Below are positions 1 through 5,515 of a stretch of 5,515 nucleotides of DNA, in pieces. The notes beneath the pieces were generated by a model. That model was not told the DNA's origin and searched no databases. It was given only the letters and a program-made list of their open reading frames with translations. Numbering within the stretch: position 1 is the first letter of the stretch; each line of letters opens with the position of its first letter. Source of the DNA: Pseudomonadota bacterium (GTDB lineage Bacteria > Pseudomonadota > Gammaproteobacteria > Steroidobacterales > Steroidobacteraceae). The position numbers and the translations under genes are program-made. Location: NCBI GenBank assembly GCA_021780395.1, contig JAJXYU010000362.1, positions 1-5,515 on the forward strand, written 5' to 3'.

Positions 1-1
1 C

Positions 2-622
2 GCCGAGCGCGACGACGATCCACACTGGGATGCGATCGAGGCGGAGCGGCTCTACGACCTGCTGGAGCGCGAGATCATCCCCGGGTTCTACGCGCGCGAG
101 GCGGACGGGATTCCGCACGCCTGGGTCGCGCGGGTGCGCGAGAGCATGGCGCGGCTGACGCCCGTGTATTCGGCCAACCGCAGCGTGCGCGAGTACACCG
201 AAGGCTACTACCTGCCGGCCGCGAGCGCCTACCGCGCGCGCGCCGAGCGCAACGGAGCGATCGGCACGCAGATCGCCAACTGGCTCGCATCGTTGGAGAA
301 CGGCTGGTCCACCGTGCGCATCGGTCGCGTCACGGTCGACACACGCGATCTGCAGCATCGATTCACCGCGCTGATCGAGCTCGGCGCGCTGAGCCCCCAG
401 TCCGTGCGGGTCGAGCTCTATGCGGAGCCGCTCGATGGAACCGGAGCTGCTCGTCAGGCGATGTCCCGCATGGAGGGTCCCGCCGGCGCGACCGGCGCCT
501 GCCAATACGCCGCCGCCGTGGCCGCGAACCGGCCGGCGAGCGACTACAGCGTGCGTGTCGTCCCGGATTATCCCGGCGTGCAGATTCCACTCGAGGCGTC
601 CCACATCGTGTGGTCGCGCTGA
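2..622 (+). CDS. Alpha-glucan (glycogen/maltodextrin) phosphorylase, C-terminal part only
   Basis: The reading frame is open from the window edge and yields 206 residues before TGA at 620-622; the true start lies upstream. The enzyme would phosphorolyse alpha-1,4-glucans to glucose-1-phosphate in the cytoplasm (GT35 family, PLP-dependent). The family call rests on recognisable C-terminal signatures: the segment IPGFYARE, the run W.ARVRESMARLTPVYSANR, and REYTEGYYLPAA, all typical of the short bacterial 'alpha-glucan family phosphorylase' type rather than the classical E. coli GlgP/MalP type. These are followed by a C-terminal beta-rich region (VRVELYAEP...) that ends in PLEASHIVWSR, as in that subfamily. 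The PLP lysine and active-site loops are not in the window, so catalytic integrity cannot be judged. An internal ATG at 146 is not a start, because homology continues upstream of it. The stop is followed 13 bases later by the ATPase start, so the two genes are probably cotranscribed. Confidence 0.85.
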   Translation, partial: AERDDDPHWDAIEAERLYDLLEREIIPGFYAREADGIPHAWVARVRESMARLTPVYSANRSVREYTEGYYLPAASAYRARAERNGAIGTQIANWLASLENGWSTVRIGRVTVDTRDLQHRFTALIELGALSPQSVRVELYAEPLDGTGAARQAMSRMEGPAGATGACQYAAAVAANRPASDYSVRVVPDYPGVQIPLEASHIVWSR

Positions 623-627
623 GGAGG
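622..627 (+). promoter_or_regulatory. Shine-Dalgarno of the P-type ATPase gene
   Basis: A perfect AGGAGG lies 8 bases before the ATG at 636 and overlaps the last base of the preceding stop codon. It fixes the start of the ATPase: the frame stays open further upstream, to 420, but only inside the phosphorylase gene and without such a site. It also suggests translational coupling to the phosphorylase. Confidence 0.85.
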
Positions 628-635
628 TGTCACCG

Positions 636-3113
636 ATGCCTCCGTCATCGTCGACGAACCCATCGACACCCGCAGGCGGTGCGCCAACCGGTTTGAGCGG
701 GGCGCAGGCCGCCGAGCGCCTGCGGCAGTTCGGGCCCAACGAGTTGCGCGAGACCAAGGTATCCCCGCTGTGGCGGCTGCTCGGCTATTTCTGGGGACCG
801 ATTCCCTGGATGATCGAGATCGCGGCGCTGCTGTCCGGCCTGGTGCGGCACTGGGCGGATCTCGGCATCATCCTCGCGCTGCTCGTGTTCAACGCCGCGG
901 TCGGGTTCTGGCAGGAGTACACCGCGGGCAATGCGGTGGACGCGCTGCGCAAACAACTGGCGATCAAGGCGAGGGTGTGCCGTGATGGGACCTGGCAGGA
1001 GATCGACGCCCGGATGCTGGTGCCGGGCGACCTCATCCGCATCCGCCTGGGCGACGTGATTCCGGCCGACGTTCGATTGATCGACGGCGACTACCTCAGC
1101 GTGGACCAGTCGGCATTGACCGGCGAATCGCTCCCCGTGAGCAAGCAAAACGGCGAAGACGCGTATTCCGGCACCGTGGTCAAACAGGGAGAGATGCGCG
1201 CGGAGGTGACCGCCACCGGTGCCCGCACCAAGTTCGGGCAGACCGCGGGTCTCGTGCAGCAGGCGCAAACGGTCTCCCATTTCCAGAAGGCCGTGCTCAA
1301 CATCGGTGACTATCTGATCTACGTGAGCCTCGCGTTGATCGCGGTGCTGATGCTGGTGCAATTGCAGCGTCACTCGCCGTGGCTCGAATTGGTGCAGTTC
1401 GCGCTGATCCTCGCGGTCGCGTCGATTCCGGTCGCGATGCCGGCGGTGCTGTCGATGACGATGGCGGTCGGCGCGGTCGCGTTGTCGCGGCGCAAGGCCA
1501 TCGTCACCCGGCTGGAATCCATCGAGGAGATGGCCAGCATGGACGTGCTGTGCTCCGACAAGACCGGCACCTTGACCGAGAACCGCTTGACCCTGGGTGA
1601 CGTCGCGCTGTTCGACGCCGCCGACCGGGAGACGCTGTGGCTGGCCGCGGCGCTCGCATCCAAGGCCGAGGACCGCGATCCGATCGATCTGGCGATCCTG
1701 CAGGCCGCGAAGCTGCCGGAGACGGCCCAGGGATATCACCAGAGCCGCTTTCAACCCTTCGACCCGGTGAGCAAGCGCACCGAGGCGACGATCGTCGACG
1801 ACCATGGCGCGAATTTCCAGGTCACCAAAGGCGCTCCCCAGGTGATCATGAAGCTGTGCGGGCTCGCCGGCGAGCCGATGCGACGCGCGCAGGCGGCGGT
1901 GGACCAATTCGCCTCCCAGGGTTACCGGACCCTCGGCGTCGCGCGGCGCGAGGCGAGCGGGTCGTCGTGGTCGTTTCTCGGCATCCTGTCGTTGTTCGAT
2001 CCGCCTCGTCAGGATTCGGCGGCGACGATCGCCGCCGCGCGCGCGCACGGGGTCGACGTCAAGATGATCACCGGCGACAACCAGGCGATCGCCCGGCAGA
2101 TCGCCGGCAAGCTCGGTCTCGGCAATACCATCCAACCGGCCGGCGCGCTCGGTCTCGATCGGGACGGCCGGCGCGACGCGACCGACGGGGACCTGATCGA
2201 GGAAAGCGACGGGTTCGCCGAGGTGTTTCCGGAGCACAAATTCGCGATCGTCCGACTGCTGCAGGCGCGTGGCCACATCGTCGGCATGACCGGCGACGGC
2301 GTCAATGACGCGCCGGCATTGAAGCAGGCCGACGTCGGAATCGCCGTGAGCGGCGCCACCGACGCCGCGCGAGCGGCCGCCGATCTCGTGCTGACCGCGC
2401 CCGGACTCTCGGTGATCGTCAACGCGATCGAGGAGGCGCGGCGCATCTTCCTGCGCATGAACGCGTACGCGGTCTACCGCATCAGCGAAACGATCCGGAT
2501 CATGGTCTTCGTCGTGCTGACGATGATCTTCTTCAATTTCTATCCGATCACCGCGATCATGATCATCCTGCTCGCGTTCTTCAACGACGTGCCGATCATG
2601 GCGATCGCCTATGACCGGACGAGCCTCGAGCCGAACCCGGTCCGCTGGAACATGCGCGAGGTGATCACCGTCGCGACGGCGATGGGCGCGGTCGGCATCC
2701 TCGGCAGCTTCGGCATGTTGCTGCTGGCGATGGACTGGTTGAAGCTCGGCAGCGGGCAGATCCAGACCTATGTATTCTTGAAGATGGCCGTCGCGGGGCA
2801 TCTGGTGCTGTTCACCGCGCGCAGCAAGGATCATTTCTGGAAGCGCCCCTGGCCGGCGCCGGTGATGGTATGGTCGGCGGTGCTGACCAAGGTGGCGGCG
2901 ACGTTCCTCGCCGCGTACGGATTTGGGCTGATCACGCCGATCGGCTGGCCGGACATCGCGTTCATCTGGGGGTACTCGTTCCTGTCCGCGACCGTGACCG
3001 ACTTCGTGAAGGTGCAGGTCTACCGGCAGATGCAGCATCGCACCGGACGGCATCGGGGCTTCCTCGCCACGGTGCAGCAGCCGCTGCAGGTGCCCGGTCA
3101 CGGCAAACGCTGA
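636..3113 (+). CDS. P-type ATPase, plasma-membrane proton-pump type (P3A)
   Basis: This 825-residue integral membrane protein most likely exports H+ at the cost of ATP. Domains in order: cation-ATPase N-terminal domain (about 17-50); M1-M2 (about 54-92); actuator domain with TGES at 162-165; M3 (226-243); M4 with IPVAMP at 264-269; phosphorylation site DKTGTLT with Asp308; nucleotide-binding KGAP at 398-401; TGDN at 479-482; TGDGVND at 552-558; and M5-M10 to about residue 790. Residues important in plant pump AHA2 appear conserved by position and context: Asn86 (AHA2 N106), Arg621 in M5 (R655) and Asp651 in the M6 FFND motif (D684). M4 lacks the CPx motif of heavy-metal pumps, and IPVAMPAVLS matches proton pumps better than Ca2+ or Na+/K+ pumps. 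The short 40-residue basic tail lacks the long autoinhibitory R-domain of plant enzymes. The start at 636 follows a perfect Shine-Dalgarno. The H+ specificity is inferred from motifs; another cation cannot be excluded. Confidence 0.95.
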   Translation: MPPSSSTNPSTPAGGAPTGLSGAQAAERLRQFGPNELRETKVSPLWRLLGYFWGPIPWMIEIAALLSGLVRHWADLGIILALLVFNAAVGFWQEYTAGNAVDALRKQLAIKARVCRDGTWQEIDARMLVPGDLIRIRLGDVIPADVRLIDGDYLSVDQSALTGESLPVSKQNGEDAYSGTVVKQGEMRAEVTATGARTKFGQTAGLVQQAQTVSHFQKAVLNIGDYLIYVSLALIAVLMLVQLQRHSPWLELVQFALILAVASIPVAMPAVLSMTMAVGAVALSRRKAIVTRLESIEEMASMDVLCSDKTGTLTENRLTLGDVALFDAADRETLWLAAALASKAEDRDPIDLAILQAAKLPETAQGYHQSRFQPFDPVSKRTEATIVDDHGANFQVTKGAPQVIMKLCGLAGEPMRRAQAAVDQFASQGYRTLGVARREASGSSWSFLGILSLFDPPRQDSAATIAAARAHGVDVKMITGDNQAIARQIAGKLGLGNTIQPAGALGLDRDGRRDATDGDLIEESDGFAEVFPEHKFAIVRLLQARGHIVGMTGDGVNDAPALKQADVGIAVSGATDAARAAADLVLTAPGLSVIVNAIEEARRIFLRMNAYAVYRISETIRIMVFVVLTMIFFNFYPITAIMIILLAFFNDVPIMAIAYDRTSLEPNPVRWNMREVITVATAMGAVGILGSFGMLLLAMDWLKLGSGQIQTYVFLKMAVAGHLVLFTARSKDHFWKRPWPAPVMVWSAVLTKVAATFLAAYGFGLITPIGWPDIAFIWGYSFLSATVTDFVKVQVYRQMQHRTGRHRGFLATVQQPLQVPGHGKR

Positions 3114-3117
3114 GGAG
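3113..3117 (+). promoter_or_regulatory. Shine-Dalgarno of the phosphotransacetylase-family gene
   Basis: AGGAG sits 7 bases before the ATG at 3125 and shares its first base with the ATPase stop codon. It supports that start codon over the longer open frame, which runs back to 2870 inside the ATPase gene, and it repeats the stop/Shine-Dalgarno overlap of the preceding junction. Confidence 0.8.
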
Positions 3118-3124
3118 ACGCACG

Positions 3125-4294
3125 ATGGCTGCTCCCGAGGACCGCATCGAGAATTCCGTGCTCGACGCGATCCGCATCGGCGACACGGTGGCCATGACCG
3201 TCACCGTGCGCGAGAAGGATGCCGCGCAACGCCGCATCGGCGTCGATTGCCGATTGACGAGCCCGGACGGCGGAGCGTCCGTCGAAGGCACCGCTCGGCT
3301 GAACGGGCCCCCGGAGAACGCGAACCCGCCGGGTGTCACGCCCCGTACGGCGGGCGCGCCGGACCGCGCGGTCCACTTCAGTGCGATGGTCGCTCGCGCG
3401 GCGGTATCGCACCCGATCCCGACGGCGATCGTGCATCCGGTCGAGGCGAACGCGCTGCGCGGGGCGTTGGAGGCCGCACACGCCGGACTGATCACGCCGG
3501 TTCTGGTCGGACCCGAGGCCAGGATCCGCGCGGTCGCGCGCACCGCAACGATCGACATCGGGGCGTTCCGACTCGTGGCGACCGAACATTCGCATGCGGC
3601 CGCGTTGGCGGCGGCGCAGTTGGCGCAGCGGGGCGAGGTGCGCGCCTTGATGAAGGGCAGCCTGCACACGGACGAGTTCCTGCATCCCGTGGTGGATCCG
3701 GCCAACGGCCTGCGCACCGAACGGCGATTGAGCCACGTGTTCCTGCTGGACGTGCCGAGCTATGCGCGGCTCCTGTTCATCACGGATGGCGCCATCAACA
3801 TCAACCCCGATCTCGACGCCAAGCGGGACATCGTGCAGAACGCGATCGACATGGCGCAGGCGCTCGGCATCGCCTCACCCCACGTCGCGATCCTCTCGGC
3901 GGTCGAGCTCGTGAATCCGAAGATCCCCTCGACGCTGGATGCAGCGGCACTGTGCAAGATGGCGGAACGCGGCCAGATCACCGGCGGCATCGTCGACGGG
4001 CCGCTGGCGTTCGACAACGCCGTGTCCCCGGCCGCCACCGCGGCGAAGCACATCGTGTCGGCGGTCGCCGGCCGCGCCGACATCCTGGTCGCCCCGGATC
4101 TGGACGCCGGCAACATGCTCGCGAAGCAGCTGGAATACCTCGCCGGCGCCGACATCGCCGGCGTCGTGCTCGGCGCGAGAATACCGATCATCCTGACCAG
4201 CCGCGCCGACAGCGCACACAGCCGCCTCGCCTCCTGCGCCGTGGCGGCACTGATCGAGCAGCACCGCAAGACCCGAATCGAGTCGACGGCGTGA
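3125..4294 (+). CDS. Phosphate acetyl/butyryltransferase-family protein with a remnant N-terminal MaoC domain
   Basis: The 389-residue protein has a complete C-terminal phosphotransacetylase/phosphotransbutyrylase (PTA_PTB) domain, from about residue 85 to 380. It would interconvert acyl-CoA plus phosphate with acyl-phosphate plus CoA in the cytoplasm. Visible signatures are AIVHPVEANALRGALEAA (101-118), VLVGPEARI (126-134), ALMKGSLHTDE (174-184), RRLSHVFLLDVPSY (200-213), ITDGAININPDL (219-230), NPKIPSTLDAAALCKMA (264-280) and GGIVDGPLAFDNA (287-299). This pattern matches the bifunctional enoyl-CoA hydratase/phosphate acetyltransferase fusions, which are normally about 460-470 residues with a whole MaoC hot-dog domain in front. 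Here residues 7-20 look like the beginning of that domain (IENSVLDAIRIGD) and residues 20-60 like its last strands (VTVREKD...GTARL); the catalytic middle is absent. The transferase half looks intact; the hydratase should be dead. It follows the ATPase by 11 bases and overlaps the next gene by four. The acyl group cannot be told from the sequence, and no acetate kinase gene is in the window. Confidence 0.9.
   Translation: MAAPEDRIENSVLDAIRIGDTVAMTVTVREKDAAQRRIGVDCRLTSPDGGASVEGTARLNGPPENANPPGVTPRTAGAPDRAVHFSAMVARAAVSHPIPTAIVHPVEANALRGALEAAHAGLITPVLVGPEARIRAVARTATIDIGAFRLVATEHSHAAALAAAQLAQRGEVRALMKGSLHTDEFLHPVVDPANGLRTERRLSHVFLLDVPSYARLLFITDGAININPDLDAKRDIVQNAIDMAQALGIASPHVAILSAVELVNPKIPSTLDAAALCKMAERGQITGGIVDGPLAFDNAVSPAATAAKHIVSAVAGRADILVAPDLDAGNMLAKQLEYLAGADIAGVVLGARIPIILTSRADSAHSRLASCAVAALIEQHRKTRIESTA
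3143..3304 (+). other. Remnant MaoC (R-hydratase-like) domain, core deleted
   Basis: Codons 7-60 of the phosphotransacetylase-family gene encode what appear to be the two ends of a MaoC hot-dog domain joined directly. The opening element (IENSVLDAIRIGD) runs straight into the terminal beta hairpin (VAMTVTVREKDAAQRRIGVD, then a GTARL strand). The family's catalytic segment, of the form GD.NP.H, and the central hot-dog helix are not present in any frame, because no DNA is left for them. The shortfall against the usual fusion length is about 75-80 residues. The reading frame is preserved. This is judged from memory of family sequences, not from an alignment. Confidence 0.65.
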
Positions 4295-5136
4295 GTCGCG
4301 GACGACGCGGCCTGGCCGCGGCCGCGACGATCGGCATGATGCTCCTGTGGGCGGCTGCGGCGCGGGCCGCGGACAAGCCGCTATGGGAGATCGGCCTGGG
4401 TGCCGGCACCCTGGTGTTCAACGATTATCGGGGCGCGGACACGGCGCATGCCTATCCGACGCCGGTGCCCTACGTGACGTATCGCGGCAAGTTCCTCCGC
4501 TCCGACTATGAAGGCGTGCGCGGGCAGTTCCTGAGCAACCGCTACTTCGAGATCAAGCTGAGCCTCGACGCGACCACGCCGGCGAGCAGCCACGACAGCG
4601 ACACCCGCCGCGGAATGCCCAACCTGCAACCCACCTTCGACATCGGCCCGGAACTCGATGGTCATCTCTGGCGAAGCGCGAATCGACGCTGGCGGGTCGA
4701 CCTCGATCTGCCGATCCGTCGCGCGATCACGCTGACCAGTCATCCGAGCGCGATCGGCTGGCAAGCCGCACCCTCACTGGATCTCGACGTGTTCGATATC
4801 GGCGGGCACGCGGGCTGGAACGCCGGCGCGGGCGTCGGACCCTGGTATGCCGACGGCGCCTACGACCGTTACTACTACGAGGTCTCGAGGGCGTTCGCCA
4901 CGGCCGCCCGGCCGGTCTATCGACCGAGCGGCGGCTATGCGGGAACGGAGGCGATCGTGTCGACCACTCGGCGCTTTCCGAAGTTCTGGGTGTTCGTATT
5001 CCTGCGATACGACACGCTCTCCGGCGCGACCTTCGCCGCGAGTCCGCTGGTGCGCAGCCGCCACTACGTGTTCGGCGGCATCGGTTTCGCCTGGATGATC
5101 GCCGCGTCCGATCGCATGGTGTCGGACGGCCACTGA
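4291..5136 (+). CDS. MipA/OmpV family outer-membrane protein
   Basis: The 281-residue protein begins with a clear Sec signal peptide: basic SRGRR, a hydrophobic core at about 8-23, and an ARA cleavage site with processing expected after Ala26 (mature start ADKPLWEIG). The mature part shows MipA/OmpV-family features: a GLGAG strand near 35-39, the YPTPVPYVTYRG segment at 55-66, RGMPNLQPTFDIGPEL at 107-122, YADGAYDRYYYEV at 186-198, GGYAGTE at 214-220, and a final strand SPLVRSRHYVFGGIGFAW at 251-268 with a short polar tail. It should form a beta-barrel in the outer membrane. Some relatives scaffold murein-synthesis enzymes and others act as porins or adhesins, so the exact role is open. The GTG start overlaps the previous gene's stop (GTGA). 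An in-frame ATG at 4336 would remove the positive signal-peptide end, so GTG is preferred; no strong Shine-Dalgarno is visible, which suggests translational coupling. Confidence 0.85.
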   Translation: MSRGRRGLAAAATIGMMLLWAAAARAADKPLWEIGLGAGTLVFNDYRGADTAHAYPTPVPYVTYRGKFLRSDYEGVRGQFLSNRYFEIKLSLDATTPASSHDSDTRRGMPNLQPTFDIGPELDGHLWRSANRRWRVDLDLPIRRAITLTSHPSAIGWQAAPSLDLDVFDIGGHAGWNAGAGVGPWYADGAYDRYYYEVSRAFATAARPVYRPSGGYAGTEAIVSTTRRFPKFWVFVFLRYDTLSGATFAASPLVRSRHYVFGGIGFAWMIAASDRMVSDGH

Positions 5137-5152
5137 GGCGTGCGCGTGGCAT

Positions 5153-5174
5153 GCCCCGCTGCCTGCGACGGGGC
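5153..5174. repeat. GC-rich inverted repeat just after mipA-like gene
   Basis: GCCCCG at 5153-5158 pairs perfectly with CGGGGC at 5169-5174 across a 10-base loop, starting 16 bases after the stop codon. The position suits a transcript-end hairpin, but no T-run follows, so it is not a canonical intrinsic terminator. Confidence 0.4.
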
Positions 5175-5227
5175 TGCGGAAAGCCCGTACTGCGGTCCGC
5201 CGCCGTTGATGGGAAGATCCTGCTGTT

Positions 5228-5246
5228 ATCGGCGCCCTACGCCGAT
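5228..5246. repeat. Perfect 7-bp dyad, ATCGGCG-N5-CGCCGAT
   Basis: ATCGGCG at 5228-5234 and CGCCGAT at 5240-5246 form a perfect inverted repeat around a 5-base centre (CCCTA). It could be a stable RNA hairpin or an operator for a dimeric regulator of the downstream efflux gene. No T-run follows it on the + strand and none is seen on the other side, so a standard intrinsic terminator is unlikely. Confidence 0.5.
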
Positions 5247-5252
5247 TGGACG

Positions 5253-5278
5253 CGCGGGCCCGACCCGGCGAGCCCGCG
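5253..5278. repeat. Perfect 7-bp GC-only inverted repeat
   Basis: CGCGGGC at 5253-5259 pairs with GCCCGCG at 5272-5278 over a 12-base loop that can itself form a small CCG/CGG stem. It begins only 6 bases after the preceding dyad, so a transcript could fold into two tandem hairpins. There is no following T-run. Confidence 0.45.
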
Positions 5279-5378
5279 ACGGCGGCGACCGGGATATCGG
5301 TAGATCAGGCATGGTCGAGCACTCAATGATGAATTCCGTTGCCGAAAGGGGGCGCGGCATCGCGCGCGCGGCCGCCCC

Positions 5379-5515
5379 ATGACGCCCACGCGCAGCCTCT
5401 CGACGATATTCGTTGCCGCGTTCGGGCTGCTCACCGGATGCGCGGTGGGACCCCGGTTCGTTCCCCCGGCCGCGCCGCAAGCGTCGGGCTACACGCCTAA
5501 GCCGACCCCGGCGGC
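5379..5515 (+). CDS. RND efflux outer-membrane factor lipoprotein, NodT type (N-terminus only)
   Basis: Forty-five codons are visible before the window ends. The product starts with a lipoprotein signal peptide: Arg5, a hydrophobic stretch at 10-18 and the lipobox LTGC at 18-21, so Cys21 would be lipidated. Ala at +2 predicts outer-membrane sorting. The mature start, CAVGPRFVPPAAP followed by SGYTPKP, is characteristic of NodT-family outer-membrane factors, trimeric TolC-like channels that work with RND pumps and periplasmic adaptors. The alpha-helical barrel repeats lie beyond the window. No in-frame start exists upstream near the ATG and no Shine-Dalgarno sits at normal distance; the purine run at 5344-5352 is more than 25 bases away. 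The gap and hairpins before it suggest a transcription unit separate from the phosphorylase-ATPase cluster, but readthrough is possible. Confidence 0.8.
   Translation, partial: MTPTRSLSTIFVAAFGLLTGCAVGPRFVPPAAPQASGYTPKPTPA

Larger units (their letters stand above)
5137..5378. other. Intergenic region with inverted repeats
   Basis: These 242 bases separate the four-gene cluster from the efflux gene. I see no convincing protein gene here. The region holds three GC-rich inverted repeats (5153-5174, 5228-5246, 5253-5278), which may end the upstream transcript or serve as regulator binding sites for the efflux gene. I could not find a sigma-70 promoter with good -35 and -10 boxes at proper spacing; TTGATG at 5206-5211 has no suitable -10 partner. 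A short frame, 5311-5382, ends in an ATGA overlap with the efflux gene and is discussed as a finding. Confidence 0.6.

Noticed and set aside
420..635. N-terminal extension of the ATPase into the phosphorylase gene
   Set aside because: The extension is Arg/Pro-rich and overlaps the conserved phosphorylase C-terminus, and a perfect Shine-Dalgarno precedes the ATG at 636.
1637..2308. A 223-residue plus-strand frame inside the ATPase gene
   Set aside because: It is an overlapping frame of very high Arg/Gly content within the ATPase nucleotide-binding domain; no start signal or recognisable domain.
645..3101. An 818-residue open frame on the minus strand across nearly the entire ATPase gene
   Set aside because: It is a mirror frame of a GC-rich coding sequence. 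Its translation is dominated by Arg, His, Asp and Gln with no hydrophobic or domain pattern, while the plus strand encodes a complete P-type ATPase.
2870..3124. N-terminal extension of the phosphotransacetylase-family protein, which might have supplied the missing MaoC part
   Set aside because: The extension translates the ATPase M9-M10 region in a wrong frame and shows no MaoC-like sequence; the Shine-Dalgarno supports the ATG at 3125.
3247..4290. Upstream extension of the MipA-type frame, giving a 629-residue protein
   Set aside because: The extra part lies inside the phosphotransacetylase gene in another frame and reads as low-complexity Arg/Gly-rich sequence. The signal peptide directly after the GTG at 4291 marks the true start.
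5206..5229. Candidate sigma-70 promoter TTGATG plus TGTTAT
   Set aside because: The boxes are separated by only 12 bases, too short for a functional sigma-70 promoter.
5140..5310. A small open frame after the MipA-type gene, continuous with the short leader frame
   Set aside because: The translation is a Cys/Arg/Pro mixture with no clear Shine-Dalgarno and runs through the inverted repeats; open frames of this size are expected by chance at this GC content.

Overview
The window is high-GC bacterial DNA packed with genes on the + strand. It suggests a Gram-negative proteobacterium: there is a MipA/OmpV-type outer-membrane protein with a Sec signal peptide and the start of an outer-membrane efflux lipoprotein. 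The species cannot be told from the sequence alone.

Layout. (1) 2-622 is the C-terminal third or less of an alpha-glucan (glycogen/maltodextrin) phosphorylase; the rest lies upstream of the window. (2) 636-3113 is a complete P-type ATPase of the plasma-membrane proton-pump type (P3A), with every catalytic motif intact. (3) 3125-4294 is a phosphate acetyl/butyryltransferase-family protein. Its relatives are bifunctional MaoC-hydratase/phosphotransacetylase fusions, but here the MaoC part looks gutted by an in-frame internal deletion. (4) 4291-5136 is a MipA/OmpV outer-membrane protein. (5) 5137-5378 is a 242-base gene-free stretch with several GC-rich inverted repeats. (6) From 5379 to the window end is the N-terminus of a NodT-type RND-efflux outer-membrane lipoprotein, cut by the window edge.

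Genes 1-4 look like one operon. The gaps are 13 and 11 bases, each holding a strong Shine-Dalgarno that overlaps or abuts the previous stop codon, and the last pair overlaps by four bases (GTGA). The grouping joins polysaccharide phosphorolysis (glucose-1-phosphate), acyl-phosphate/acyl-CoA exchange and an ATP-driven ion pump. This fits a fermentative or storage-carbon energy module, but that reading is inference. The efflux gene after the hairpin-bearing gap probably starts a separate transcription unit.

The most noteworthy observation is the remnant MaoC domain at the start of gene 3. The second is the co-operonic placement of a P3A proton pump with glucan phosphorylase and phosphotransacetylase. 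I saw no RNA genes, CRISPR arrays, insertion sequences or other mobile elements.
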